Below are positions 11,376 through 22,860 of a DNA stretch of 64,000 nucleotides, piece after piece. Below the pieces are notes generated by a model. That model was not told the DNA's origin. It did not search any database and worked only from the letters and a program-made list of their open reading frames with translations. The stretch covers positions 19,725,075 through 19,789,074 of the forward strand of contig CM064538.1 of NCBI GenBank assembly GCA_032716605.1, given 5' to 3'. Each line of letters opens with the position of its first letter. The first letter of the stretch is position 1. Source of the DNA: Paralithodes platypus (lineage: Eukaryota > Arthropoda > Malacostraca > Decapoda > Lithodidae). The position numbers and the translations under genes are program-made.

Positions 11376-11820
11376 TGTAACTCCATCTCTTTGTTTTAGT
11401 ACTTGGAATTGAAAGGCATTCATTGTGGCCAGTGACAGATGCTGAGATAAGATTAATACTACGTTTGGCCGCCATATTGGACGCCATCTCTTTGTTTTAG
11501 TACTTGGAATTGAAAGCGTGACAAAAATAACTTTAATAAAGAACAAATTGGTGATTGAATGGGATTATAAACCATGATAAATGCATCAGTAACACCCATA
11601 TTCTCGAAGATGATGCAATTGGCCAATGAATGGCAGCCATCTTGGAAAAAGAGGCAGCCATCTTGGATTTTTTGCGTGGCTAACGCCCTTTTATGAAAGA
11701 GTGGTCCTTTGAGAATGTCTGTGCCAAATTTTATGCTTGCATGATTAAGTGAACTATTTTGGGGTATTTTTGCATTTATCTGCTCCACTACTCGTCTTCC
11801 GTACTCCTCTCCCGTAATTC
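11376..11820. other. Unclassified intergenic sequence with local duplications
   Basis: Contains CATCTCTTTGTTTTAGTACT twice (near 11385 and 11488) and GGCAGCCATCTTGGA twice (near 11632 and 11654). No convincing coding frame. Possibly part of an old transposon. Confidence 0.5.
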
Positions 11821-12141
11821 CAACATTCCTCCTCCTCTTTCCTCCCTTCCTCCTCCTCCTCCTCCTCCTTCTCCTCCTCCTCCTCTCCTTCCTCCTCCTC
11901 CTCCTCCTCCTCCTCCTCCTCTTTCCTCCCTTCCTCCTCCTCCTCCTCCGCTTCTTCGTAATTCTCCTTCCTTTCTTGTTCTTCCCCTCCTCCTCTTCCA
12001 TTTCCATCTTAATGTATCCTCCTTCGCTTTCTCCTTCTTCTCCTTTCGCTTCCTTCTCCTTCTCTTAATCCAATTCCATTTTTGTTCTCTTGTTCTTCCC
12101 CCTTCCCCTCTCTCGCCTCCTCCTCCTCCTCCTCCTCCTCT
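11821..12141. repeat. (CCT)n compound microsatellite
   Basis: CCT/TCC array ending at the 5' edge of the second LINE-1 copy. Poly-Pro/Ser and poly-Gly/Arg ORFs are artefacts. Confidence 0.9.
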
Positions 12142-12172
12142 ATTTTGCATCAGTCTTCACGTCAGAGGATAC

Positions 12173-12383
12173 TATAGTCCGTTCGTTTTAGGTTGGGCAC
12201 AAATCGTAACCTCTAACCTCTGTAACTCAAAAAGGACTAGAGTAATCGAGCTAATTGTTCTACCAAATAGGAAGACTTGGCTAGGGAATAGGTGTGGAGA
12301 TTGACAGCTCATTTGCTCTAGCCCATTTTGAGTTACAGAGGATAAAGTTCATGATTTCTCGCCTACTTACAGCGAATAGACTA
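12173..12383. mobile_element. MITE family C, copy C1
   Basis: Ends TATAGTCCGTTCGTTTTAGG and the inverted GCGAATAGACTA. The interior has AACCTCTAACCTCTGTAACTC and CTAGGGAATAGGTGTG. The intact LINE-1 copy reads GATACTACCGG at this point, so the insertion is at TA. This fits Tc1/mariner-like target choice. Confidence 0.8.
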
Positions 12384-12446
12384 TGCCAGTAGCCGACCTA
12401 CTCCTACGAGTCAAACCAATGGCACTGAGCTCGAAAACTTTACGAG

Positions 12447-12819
12447 TTATGGGGGGTGGGCCGGTTTTCTGGACCACTTTCTCCCTTATGTTTAGCACCA
12501 TTAGTTTTCAGATGTTAAGATGTTTGCCTCATTAGTTAGTCGATTTTAAGACCTTTCGCCGCATTTCTTCGTCAATATTTAGATTTTGTCGTGCTATCTA
12601 GGTGTCGATTTTTTCCCTGGCGAACGATAGTGAGCCTGTAATGTTGGAAGAACCGGCCTTCGGCCGGGAAATTTTTCTACCGAAAAATGTACAAATTAAT
12701 CTAGAAGGGGGATCTAATGGATTTTTTTTTTTTTTTATTTGATGGAGGTCTAGGGAGGAAACTAGAAAAATAATGAATACATGCAAAAATCGCCCAAAAA
12801 GTGAACCATCCCCTCTTAA
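12447..12819 (+). mobile_element. MITE family A, copy A2, inside LINE-1
   Basis: Left border TTATGGGGGG (degenerate TTAA), right border CCCCTCTTAA at 12810-12819. The core has GGCGAACGATAGTGAGCC, the CCGGCCTTCGGCCGG hairpin near 12654 and TTTTTCTACCGAAAAATGT. It interrupts LINE-1 ORF2 right after GAAAACTTTACGAGTTAT, which continues with GAAGACGATATCC in the intact copy. Confidence 0.85.
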
Positions 12820-13050
12820 CCCTCTCCGAGATAGGACACGATGTTGAGCCTATTAGGGATACTTTAAAGCCTTTGTTACCATCAGGGGTATTTAGAAACC
12901 TTTAGTTTAGTTACTTCAACCTCTGCAGTTGTCTTTGAGTTAGCTGTGGGCAGAAAACTAATTTTGGAGAGGTAATTATAAGAGTGAGAGAACTCTATTT
13001 CTTATTGCTAATCTGGCAACCTCTGCGTCATATGTGCGTGAAAAGGGGTA

Positions 13051-14581
13051 AGAAGCCGATATCCTGCTCTCAATCAACAATTTGAAAGTTAATAAAACCC
13101 CAGGCCCTGATAAAATATCCCCAAGGATCCTAAAATAAGCAAAACACGAATTATTAAACCCACTCGCAAATCTGTTCAACAAATCATTGAATGTTGGGAT
13201 AATTCCAAACGAATGGAAATTAGCTAACGTGACGCTCATATACAAATAAGGAAATAAGTCCTCTCCAGGCAATTATCGACCAATCAGTAATTTGCAAATC
13301 AATGGAAACTATTATAAGGGACAAAATAGTAAAGTATTTGGAAGAAAATAATATAAGAAAAGATTCACAGCACGGTTTTAGAAATAAACGTTCATGCTGA
13401 ACAAACTTACTCGATTTCTTCAATGAAGTTTACAAATCATATGATGAGGATAGAGCAGTTGTAATAATATATCTCGATTTTCAGAAAGCTTTCGATTCCG
13501 TACCCCACAAGAGACTAATTGACAAAATAAAAGCTCATGGCATAACAGGAAAAACTCTGAAATGGCTCGAAAATTGGCTCTCAGACCGTAAACAGCGAGT
13601 TGTAATAAATGGTGAAGAATCTGATTGGTGCAAAGTAAATAGTGGCGTTCCCCAGGGTTCGGTATTGGGTCCTATTCTTTTTTAAATTTACATAAACGAC
13701 TTAGACGAAGGAATAGAATGCAAAATTTCGAAATTTGCTGATGATACAAAAATTACTAATATAGTAACCTCAACAGTACATTGGCAAAAACTACAAGGTG
13801 ACCTAGACACTTTTGTTAGCTGGGCCGAACAATGGCAAATGAAGTTCAACATAGAACAATGCAAAGTATTACACATCGGTAGTAACAACGCTAAAAAAGA
13901 TTACTCAATGAACACCATTCAACTATCATATACGGATAAAGAAAAGGATCTGGGAGTTATAATATCAAGTGACCTGAAGCCGAGTAAACAGTGTACAGAG
14001 GTAATAAAAACAGTGTACAGAGGTAATACAAACTGCTAATAAATTGGTGAGTTTCATTGGCAGAACATTTAAATTCAAATCAGAAAAAAATAATACCTAC
14101 TCTATTCAACTCATTTGTGCGTCCCCATCTCGAATACTGCGTGCAATTCTGGTCACCTTACTACAGAAAGGACATAAATAAACTTGAAAAGGTGCAATGC
14201 AGAGTCACTAAAATGATACCTAGATTGCGTAATAAACCGTACGTAGAGCGCTTCAAAGAACTAAATTTGTTTAGCTTAACAAAGCGCAGAATGAGAGGTG
14301 ACCTAATAGAGGTGTTCAATATATTCAAGAGATTTAGTAACCTAAATGTAAGAAAATTATTCACGATCAATCAAACAAACACGAGAAACAATGGTTATAA
14401 GATTATAGGCAAACGTTTTCTTTCTCACGAGGCAAAGCATTTCTTCTTCAACCATGTTGTGAATATTTGGAACAGACTACCCTCGAACATTGTAAACTGT
14501 AATACTGTCGAAACATTCAAGAACCATCTGGATAAACACTTGGCAAATAACCCCCAATTAACACAGTTTCTTTCAGAATAA
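13051..14581 (+). pseudogene. LINE-1 copy 2 ORF2 remnant (RT and C-terminus)
   Basis: Retains FNNLKVNKTPGPDKISPRIL-type sequence, YLDFQKAFDSVPHKRL, SGVPQGSVLGPI, FADDTKI (near 13735) and an intact stretch through the indel of copy 1 (WAEQWQMKFNIEQCKVLHIG). Damage includes an in-frame TAA near 13136, frameshifts near 13250-13300 and a TAA near 13683. A short duplication of ACAGTGTACAGAGGTAATA near 14005 shifts the frame again. The end matches copy 1 (FLSE, stop at 14579). Confidence 0.85.
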
Positions 14582-14766
14582 CGCATAATGAAGTAACAAC
14601 GCATACCACAATATATATTGATATTCATACACCTGTTCCCTTTCACAAATGTAGTAATAGAGTTAGCTTAGATTACAAATCAACTTCATTTTCTCCCTGT
14701 CCTATCCGAAATGTCGTGTCAGTTTTTCCATACTACATGGTATTTTTCCAACTGTTTCCATTCCAT

Positions 14767-15680
14767 AGGTAGTAGGGGTAGGCAGCCCCGCCCAGGGAAG
14801 TACTACCGCCAAGGTTTCGGGAGACTCAGGGAATAGCCTGAATCCCATTTTCTCTCCCAGGCCTTGGTAGCTGGATACATATCTTTCTGCCTCACACATC
14901 AGGGGTATCAGGAAAACCCTCTTTATATAACATACACATCCAACTTCACGGCATTGCCGTACATCGCTATCCTCTATCCATAAAACACTACTCTTCCCAC
15001 TACATATCATACATGTTACCTAATAAATATGGCAGTACAATTGTTAAGAGCAAACCTGGTGGTCCCTCGGACATCCACCCCCGGCAGGGTTGGGTCATTG
15101 ACACAGGGCCCTCCCGGTCGTTATCATGGGACTGTGTCAAGAGATATAAAAGTCATGTGCGTTCTCAGATGGATTACTGTTCACCTCTGTGGAGTGGAAG
15201 TGGAGTGGTTGCATTGAGGCAGTTGGACAAAATTCAAAATAAAGCTATTAGATTAATCAATAACCCTGCAATCACACAGGACCTTCCTACATTATCCATA
15301 CGAAGAAACGTTGCATCCCTTGCATTATTCTACAGATATTTTCACAGCAATTGTTCCGAGGAACTTGCTTCAATTGTGCCGCCTCTCCACATCTTTCCCT
15401 GTAGAACTAGGGCAGCTGAGAGCGCCCATGAATTTACACTTTCTCCTCCACAATGCAAAACTTCTGCTTATCAAAATTAATTTATCCCTAGAACTACTAC
15501 TCTTTGGAATTCACTTCCCTCGAGTTGCTTTCCACAAACTTACAATCTACAAAAGTTTAAATCCAGTTGTTACAAACATTTTATGAATGGAGGATGCCTT
15601 TAGGCACATGGACCTTTTTGTTTTATCTGTGTTTTTCCTTCCTCCGTTCATTGTCTCTTAAAAAAAAAAAAAAAAAAAAA
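14767..15680 (+). mobile_element. Chimeric retro-insert: unknown 5' part plus LINE-3 3' end, poly-A
   Basis: From about 15140 it matches the LINE-3 copy at 39265-40098: SHVRSQMDYCSPLW, DKIQNKAIRLINNPAITQDL, and a 3' UTR with GGATGCCTTTAGGCACATGG ending in about 21 A at 15660-15680. Upstream (14767-15139) the sequence is unrelated to LINE-3 and has no recognised domain (GGTAGGCAGCCCCGCCCAGG near 14776, GGTGGTCCCTCGGACATCC near 15058). The join lies within GATATAAAAGTCATGTG. The whole unit interrupts the LINE-1 3' UTR between TGTTTCCAT and GCCAGCGTTAGC. A template switch during reverse transcription would explain it. An older compound element is an alternative. Confidence 0.7.
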
Positions 15681-15835
15681 ATGCCAGCGTTAGCTGGAGG
15701 GAGTGGTGGGTGGGGAGGAGCCTTCTTCTTTGCTATCCTTTTCTCTACCTCATAGTCAATAGATTAGTAGTTTAGATATCCAAACTGCCCCATAAGGACC
15801 AATAGGTATGTTGCAGTTTGTATTAATTTGTATTC

Positions 15836-16075
15836 CTCCTCCTCCTCCTCCTCCTCTTCCTCCTCCTCCTCCTTCTTCTCCATCTTCTTCATCTTCGACC
15901 TTCTCTATTTGCGTTCATTTGTATTCCTCCTCCTCTTCCTCTAGTTCATTTCCTTTCCCCTCTCTTCCTCCTCCTCCTCCTCCTCCTTCGCCTCTCGAGC
16001 AATTCCAACATTCCTCATTCTCTTTCTCCTCTTCCTGTGAAATTCCTCCTCCCATTCTCCAAGCGTCACTCTCTC
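15836..16075. repeat. (CCT)n compound microsatellite
   Basis: Pyrimidine array continuous with the LINE-1 tail TTTGTATTCC. A second TTTGTATTCC lies near 15929, suggesting that the tail itself was duplicated within the array. Confidence 0.85.
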
Positions 16076-16313
16076 GCTTACTATCTATCTATCTATCTAT
16101 TTATCTATATATCTATCTATATATCTATCTATCTATCTATCTGTATGTATACTTTCTTTCTGTCTATCTGTCTGTCCATCTATCTATCTATCTATCTATC
16201 TACCTATCTATCTATCTATCCATCTATATATCTATCTGTTTGTCTATCTATCTATCTATCTGTCTAAATATGTTTCATTTCTGTCTGTCTATATATCTAT
16301 ATACATATCTATA

Positions 16314-16346
<33 letters not shown>

Positions 16347-16440
16347 GTCTATCAATCTATCAGTTTTCTTTGTTCTGTCTATATGTCTGTTTATCTGTCT
16401 ATCTATCTATCTATCTATATATTTGTTTTCCGTTCTATCC

Positions 16441-16472
<32 letters not shown>

Positions 16473-16739
16473 GTCTATCTATCTATCTATTTATCTATCT
16501 ATATCTTTCTATCTATCTATATATGTTTTCCTTTTATTCTGTATATCTGTCTATCTATCTATCTATCTATCTGATTTCCTTTCTTTCTGTCTATATGTAT
16601 GTCCAACTATCTATTTATTTATCTGTATATCTATGTATATATCTCTCTATCTATCTATCCATCTCTCTCCTTCCGTCTGAGTTGGTCATTCGTAATTCTT
16701 TCATTCTGTGTGAGTGTGTGTGTAAGAATCTTCATCCTT

Positions 16740-16781
<42 letters not shown>

Positions 16782-17042
16782 TGTCTGTCTGCGTGTGTGT
16801 GTGTGTGTGTGTGTGTGTCTCTGTCTTTATGTCAGTATGTGTACGTGTGTGTGTGTGTGTCTATATGTCTGTATATATTTGTTCTTTCTTGCTTTTTTTT
16901 CCATTCTTTTGGTTTACTTGGGCTGAGGGATTGTGTTGGTTTCCGAGTATGTGTACGTGAGTGTGTGTGTGTATCTGTGTGAGGGAGAGAGAGTGAGTGA
17001 GAGAGCTTGTATGTATGTGTGGGTGGGTGTGTGTGTGTTTCG
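16076..17042. repeat. (ATCT)n then (GT)n microsatellites
   Basis: ATCT/GTCT array at about 16079-16665 and GT arrays at about 16743-16862 and 16955-17040. Long ORFs rich in Tyr-Leu-Ser-Ile or Val-Cys are translations of the arrays. Confidence 0.9.
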
Positions 17043-17170
17043 ACTATTTGGGAAAGGTCAGCCAGGAAATAGGAGTGGAAATGTACAGCCCATTTGTTCC
17101 AGCCCCTTTTAAGTTACAGAAGTTAGGGTTCACAATTTCTGTCCTACCTACTTGAAACAGAGTATAGTTC
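17043..17170. mobile_element. MITE family C, 5'-truncated copy
   Basis: Right portion of family C: AGCCAGGAAATAGGAGTG, CCCATTTGTTCCAGCC and AGTTACAGAAGTTAGG, ending in GAGTATAGT. The left end is missing and replaced by the GT array. Confidence 0.7.
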
Positions 17171-17185
17171 ATCAGTAGATGACTT

Positions 17186-17555
17186 TTAAGGTGAGATGGG
17201 TCGTTTTTCTGGTACCATTTCTCCCTCGTGTTAAGCCCCATTTGTTTTGAGATTATAAGACGTTCGGACCATCAGTTTGGCAATTTTTACACCTTTCGCC
17301 GCATTTTGTGGTCAATTTTAAGACCTTTCGTGCCATTTAGGTGTCGATTTATTCCTGGCGAGCAATAGCGAGCCTGAAATTTTTAGAGGAGTCAGCCTTC
17401 GGCTGGGACATTCTTCTACCAAAAAATGTACAAATTTATCTTGAAGGGGGGTCTAGGGGATGTTTTTCGAAGCTTGATGGAGGTCTAGCGAGGAAACTAA
17501 GAAATAACTGAATAAATATATTAATAGACCAAAAAATCGGCTCATCTCCTCTTAA
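17186..17555 (+). mobile_element. MITE family A, copy A3
   Basis: 370 bp from TTAA (17186-17189) to TTAA (17552-17555), ends TTAAGGTGAGATGGGTCG and CATCTCCTCTTAA. The hairpin here is CAGCCTTCGGCTG, with an A-T pair replacing the G-C of other copies, a compensatory change. Contains GGCGAGCAATAGCGAGCC. Confidence 0.88.
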
Positions 17556-17735
17556 ATTGATTCAAACTCCATGTGTACAGACACTTTGGCTCAAACATTC
17601 CTTGATTTTGGCCTTGTCACTCTCTCAACTCTGGGGGAGACGCTCGTCACAGGCCGTTTTGCCTTTTGTCTCCCTCATCCACATAGATTTGTTTATACTT
17701 TTTACAAATACTTTCTTTGCTCATTCAAAACAAAA

Positions 17736-17778
<43 letters not shown>

Positions 17779-17863
17779 TGTGAAATAATTAGACCCAATA
17801 ATATAATATTGTCCATAGCCCAAATATCACAAAACTCATCAGATACAATGCTTCTGACGCTAT
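17556..17863 (-). repeat. Family E (inverted) plus (ATA)n
   Basis: Inverted family E at 17556-17685 (CCTTGATTTTGGCCTTGTCA, TTGCCTTTTGTCTCCCTCA), then (AAT)n at about 17739-17777. The rest to 17863 is unassigned but resembles sequence near 21105-21160 (CCCAAATATC). Confidence 0.6.
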
Positions 17864-18046
17864 TTGAGGGGAGGCAGACCGTTATTCTGAACCCCCTTCT
17901 CCCTAATGTTTAGCCCCACTAGTTTTGAGATTATAAGACGTTTGGACCATTAGTTTGGCGATTTTAACACCTTTCGCCCCATTTCGTTGTCAATTTTAAG
18001 ACATTTCGTACCATTTAGGTGTCGATTATTTCCTGGTAGAAAGTAC

Positions 18047-20393
18047 AAAGGAGTACAAAGGAAATCAAGCAACAACAGATCTAGTGACCCTTCTAGGTTG
18101 CTTGTCCTCCAAAACACTGAGGATCAAGTGTCCAAACAGTGGTTTAGAGTGGGTAAGGGAACATTGGAAAGGGAATTACTGCCCTGGAACTAATGTCCGT
18201 GGCAGGATTAGGAAGTTAGTAGAGGACAGATGGGTTAGTAACTGAGGGGGGATAAAATAAAGTTATTCATTTACAAACGCAGTCAGTCGCGGGTTTGATG
18301 AGAGATATTTGTCTAGGCGGAGTTTAAATGAATCAACGGTGATGCAGTCTATAACGTTTCGGGGAAGCCCATTCCACAAGTTGACAACTCGATTGAAGAA
18401 GAAATTCTTAGATTCGTGCGAGTTAAAAGATTTACCAATAATTTTGCAACCGTTTCCCCGCGTGTAATTAGATTGGTCGATAGTGAAGTACTTACTACAG
18501 TTCATATTGTCGATGCCTTTGATGATTTTGAACACTTGAATTAAGTCACCTCTTAATCTGCGCTGGGTTAAAGGAAATAGATTTAATTCTCTAAGACGCT
18601 CTTCGTATGGTTTGTTCTTTAGGCTAGGTATCATTTTGGTAACTCTACGTTGAACTCGTTCTAGCTTGTTTATATCTTTTTGGTAATAAGGGCACCAGGA
18701 TTGAACGCAGTATTCCAGAAGAGAGCGGACTAAAGAATTGTAAAGGGTTAGGATAACTTCTTTGGATTTATGCTCAAATCACCTGCCTATAAAGCCAATT
18801 ATTTTGTTTGCCTTCTTAACAACTTCTGAACATTGTTGACTCGGTTTTAGGTTACTCGATATTGTTACTCCCAGATCGGTTTCTCTGTTTACATTCTTAA
18901 GCTGAGTGCCATTCATCGAATAGTTTGCTTTCTCATTTAGGTATCCGACATGTAGTACTTTACATTTATCCGCATTGAAACTCATTTGCCAAATTTGGGC
19001 CCAACATGACAATTTATCTAGATTGTGTTGCATATCGTCAACTTGTTCTTTTGAGAGTACGTTATTTGCAATTTTTGTATCGTCAGCAAATTTTGAGATT
19101 GTACAGGTGAGACCCTCATCTATGTCGTTGATGTAAATTAGAAAGAGAATTGGTCCTAGTACCGATCCCTGGGGTACCCCGCTACTTACATTGGTCCATT
19201 TAGATGCCTTACCGTTTATGACTACCCTTTGCTTTCTGTTGCTGAGCCAATTTTCTATCCATTTCAACACACCGTCTTGTATTCCATGCGCTTTTAGTTT
19301 TAGCAGTAAACGTTTGTGGGGAACTTTGTCAAAGGCCTTTTGAAAATCAAGGTATATAATATCTACAGCTTTACTCTCATCGTAGAGGTTGAGGATATCG
19401 TGGAAGAAGTCTAAGAGGTTTGTTAAACAGGAACGTTTTTTACGAAAGCCGTGTTGAGTATCTTTAAGTATGTTATTTCCTCTAAGTGATTTACGAGTCT
19501 GTCTCGTATGACCGTTTCTAGCATTTTACATACAACTGAGGTTAAGCTAATTGGACGATAGTTACTGGGTAGGGATTTGCTGCCTTTTTTGAATATCGGT
19601 GTTACGTTGGCTAGCTTCCACTGATCAGGCATAGTTCCAGACTGCAAGGATTTATTGAATAGTAATGTCAGTGGTTTGGAGAGCTCATCCTTAGCTTCCT
19701 TTAGAACTCTAGGCGAGATTGTATCAGGTCCTGGCGTTTTATTTACCTTGAGTTTATCTAAACAATTCAATACTTCTCTCTCTGTAACGGTGATATTGCT
19801 TAGAACATCTGAATTATCAATCTGAATCGGCGATGGTGTAAGGATATCACTGAGGTCTTCTGTTGTAAAAACTGATGCAAAGAAGGTATTGAGGGCATTA
19901 CTCATTTGTATTTCGTCTTTGGTGTATTCTCCATTTTCATCGACTAACGGTCCAACAGTTGAAGTAACTACTTTTTTCTTTCTAATATAACTATAGAATT
20001 CTTTCGGGTTTGTTTTACTTTGATTCGCAATATGTAACTCTAAGGTCTTTTTACTTTGCTTAATTAACTTTTTGGCTTTGCGTCGTAGCTCTACAAATTT
20101 CACCCGTTCTTCGTCATTTTGTGATGATTTTAATCTATCATTAGCAAATTTTTTAGCAAGCAGGCAGTTTGAAATATCTTTATTCCACCATTTGGGCTTA
20201 TTAGTATGGCCTGGACGCCGTATTTTCGATGGTATGCAGTCTTGCACTGCTTTTAGGTAAGTGGTTTCGAATAACTTCCAAGATGTATTTATGTCGTTAT
20301 TGTTAATTAAAAAGCTCCAGTCAGTTTCTTTAAACATAGCTCTAAGTTTATGGAAGTTTGCTTTCTTGAAATTTGGGACTTTTTCGATGCTGG
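18047..20393 (-). mobile_element. CR1-like LINE-2, copy a
   Basis: About 2.35 kb on the minus strand. The 3' tail GTACAAAGGAGTACAAAGG at 18047-18066 (sense: repeated CTTTGTAC) and the 3' UTR (GTCCAAACAGTGGTTTAGAG, about 18130) are shared with the copies at 27227, 46918 and 49995. 5'-truncated just after the endonuclease. The tail and protein are close relatives of LINE-1. Confidence 0.85.
18263..20393 (-). pseudogene. LINE-2a ORF2 (RT and C-terminal region)
   Basis: Begins near 20393 with SIEKVPNFKKANFHKLR. Continues with KLKVNKTPGPDTISPRVL, NYRPISLTSVVCKMLE, SGVPQGSVLGPILFLIYIND, FADDTKIANN (near 19085), CKVLHVGYLNEKANYSMN, RRLRGDLIQVFKIIKGIDN and FFFNRVVNLWNGLPRNVI, with the stop near 18263. 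Lesions: a frameshift near 19455 (at QHGF) and a TGA near 18778, where the copy at 47293 has a serine codon. Open frame beyond 20393 is MITE A sequence read by chance. Confidence 0.87.
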
Positions 20394-20595
20394 TGAGCGA
20401 TAGCGAGCCTGCAATTTTAAGAGGAACCGGCCTTCGGCCGGGACATTTGTCTACCGAAAAATGTACACATTTATCTTGAAGGGGGGTGGGGGATCTAGGT
20501 TTGTTTTCTTCTAAGAATGATGGAGGTCTAGGGAGAAAACTACAAAAATATATGAATAAATGAATTAATAGACCAAACAAACGGCCAGTCTCCCC

Positions 20596-21026
20596 TTAAC
20601 CATTTCTGTACCGGTGACGTCCTTTACATTATATTGTGGCAACTATTGAACGATTGTATTCAACTTATGAAGGACGTATACCCATGAAAAGGCTACACAC
20701 TATCGCAATTCATCCTTCTAGCTACCACATATGCTTCCTAAGCTTCATAAAATCGTCTAAATATAGCTGAAATAAAATGTAAAAAGACGTCACCAGTACA
20801 AACCGGGCTAATGTTAACACCTTTCAGTACCAGGGACGTCCTTTCTATCGTAATCTGGCAAACTATCAGACGATTTAATTCAGCTTAGGAAGGACCTCTA
20901 GCAATAATAAGGTTTGAAACTATCTCAACCAACTCTTTTGATTGCCACAGATCCTTCCTAAGCTGCACAATATCGTCTAAATATTGCTAGAATGAAATGG
21001 AAAAGATGCCGCCGGTAGAGAAGGAA

Positions 21027-21027
<1 letters not shown>
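20596..21027. mobile_element. Two adjacent family H MITEs
   Basis: The first copy, 20596-20812, begins at the same TTAA that ends MITE A4 and carries CGGTGACGTCC, CTTCCTAAGCTTCATAAAAT and GACGTCACCAGTAC. The second, 20814 to about 21027, begins TTAACACCTTTCAGTACC and has AGCTTAGGAAGGACC and the inverted GATCCTTCCTAAGCTGC. Each is about 215 bp and folds back on itself. Confidence 0.8.
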
Positions 21028-21090
<63 letters not shown>

Positions 21091-21317
21091 ATAGATATAT
21101 AGATATATTACACAGCCCAAATATCCCTGAATAACCAAACACCATGATTCCGACACTATTTATTTTGACACTGGCCAAAAATCCTGGGAATAATCTGACA
21201 ACACGCCCGACAGAAATGAGGATGGGGGCTGATAAATGGGAAATGTGAGAGAGTGAAGTACAAGGAGAAAGAAGGAAGGAGGAGAGAGAAGGGGAGATGG
21301 GATATAATGAACGATGA

Positions 21318-21379
<62 letters not shown>

Positions 21380-21599
21380 AAAAAATGTGTGCATATGTGT
21401 GTGTGTGTGTGAGAAAGAGAGTGTGTGTATGCGTGTTTATAATATTATGTGTGTGTGTGTGTGTGTGTATGTATGTGTAAATAATTGATTCTACTCTGGC
21501 AGTAAGAACACGTAATGACACAGAAAGTACCTTAGGAGAATAATAAATATCGCATCCATTATACAAATGGTATTATTGTGTTAGGGCTTATAGAAAATA
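21028..21599. repeat. (GA)n and (GT)n microsatellites with short unique stretches
   Basis: (GA)n at about 21038-21087 and 21324-21376, and GT-rich tracts at about 21395-21478. 21105-21160 resembles 17815-17870. No gene seen. Confidence 0.85.
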
Positions 21600-21658
21600 G
21601 ATGTATAACTGTCCTTCCACACCTACCTATACCTACCTCACACACACACATACACATA

Positions 21659-21703
<45 letters not shown>

Positions 21704-22050
21704 TTACCTACCTACCTAACAACTTACAAACCTACCTACCAATCTACCTAGCAACCTACCTACCTACCAACCTACCTACCTACCAACCGTCCTACCTACC
21801 CACCTACCTACCCACATACCTACCTACCAACCGTCCTACCTACCTACCCACATACCTACCTACCAACCAACCTACCTACCTACCTATCTACCAACCTACC
21901 TACCTACCAACCTACCTACCTACCTACAAACCTACCTACTTACCAACCTACCTACCAACCTACTTACCTACCTACCAACCTACCTATCCACCCACCTACC
22001 TACCGACCTACCTACTTACCTACCGAACTACCTACCAACCAAAACACAAC
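21600..22050. repeat. (TA)n then (CCTA)n array
   Basis: (TA)n at about 21664-21702, then a CCTA/CCAA tetranucleotide array at 21704-22040, similar in logic to the GTTG tract at the window start. The Tyr-Leu-Pro-Thr ORF is an artefact. Confidence 0.9.
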
Positions 22051-22080
22051 CAACGAACGTCCAAATTTACAATATAATAC

Positions 22081-22860
22081 CTACGTAATACCCGTCATTA
22101 CTGCCTTAACCACCAGCACCACCACTATTATACTATCACCTCCAACACCAGATCTATACTCACCACCACCACCACCACCACCACCACACCACACCACACC
22201 ACCACCACCACCACCACCACCACTCACCTCCAACACCAGATCTATACTCACCACCATCACCACCACCACCACCACCACCACCACCACTATTATACTATCA
22301 CCTCCAACACCAGATCTATACTCACCACCACCACCACCACCACCACCACCACCACCATCACCACCACCATCACCACCACAATACCAACATCTCCACCACC
22401 ACCACCACCATTATGCTATCACCTCCATCACCAGATCTATCCTCACCCCCACCACCACCCCCACCACCACCACCACCATCACCACCACCATCACCACCAC
22501 CACCACCACTATTATACTATCACCTCCAACACATCTATACTCACCAAACACCACCACACCACCACCACCATCATCGCCCTCTCAAATAACCTCACCACCA
22601 CCACCACCACCACCACCACCACCACAACACTCCACCACTAACAAGACACCATCACTACTACACACCAACACCACTAACATCAACATCAACACCACCACCA
22701 CCCTCTCAACTAACCACGAACACCACCACTACCATTAATACCATAACAACAATACACCACCACTAACAAGACATCACCACCACACACCACCCCAACAACA
22801 CCACCACCACCACCACCACCATAACCACCACAACATCATCACCACCCCCACCACCATCAC
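22081..22860. repeat. (CCA)n array with a higher-order unit
   Basis: CAC/CCA trinucleotide array in which CTATTATACTATCACCTCCA and CACCAGATCTATACTCACC recur near 22119, 22228, 22287, 22411 and 22509. A 100-140-bp higher-order period is overlaid on the triplet repeat. Confidence 0.85.

Larger units (their letters stand above)
12142..15835 (+). mobile_element. CR1-like LINE-1, copy 2, with nested insertions
   Basis: Homologous to 4660-6600 of copy 1. It starts at TTTTGCATCAGTCTTCACGT next to the CCT array and is broken by MITE C1 (12173-12383), MITE A2 (12447-12819), an unidentified stretch (about 12820-13050) and a chimeric retro-insert (14767-15680). The 3' UTR resumes at ATGCCAGCGTTAGCTGG (about 15681) and the tail TTTGTATTCC again runs into a TCC array. 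Comparison with copy 1 fixes each insertion point to the base or nearly so. Confidence 0.85.
17864..20599 (+). mobile_element. MITE family A, copy A4, split by LINE-2
   Basis: The left part (17864 to about 18045) starts TTGAGGGGAGG and stops at GTCGATTATTTCCTGG. The right part (about 20390-20599) resumes at CTGGTGAGCGATAGCGAGCC, holds the CCGGCCTTCGGCCGG hairpin and ends CTCCCCTTAA at 20590-20599. LINE-2 lies between, with CTGGT on both sides as a possible target duplication. Confidence 0.85.

Noticed and set aside
15808..16960. 290-codon Tyr-Leu-Ser-Ile repeat protein
   Set aside because: Frame through an ATCT microsatellite in which each frame stays open by repeat structure alone.
20400..20580. 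N-terminal extension of LINE-2a protein to 20580
   Set aside because: The open frame beyond about 20393 is MITE A4 sequence read by chance. LINE homology stops at the junction.
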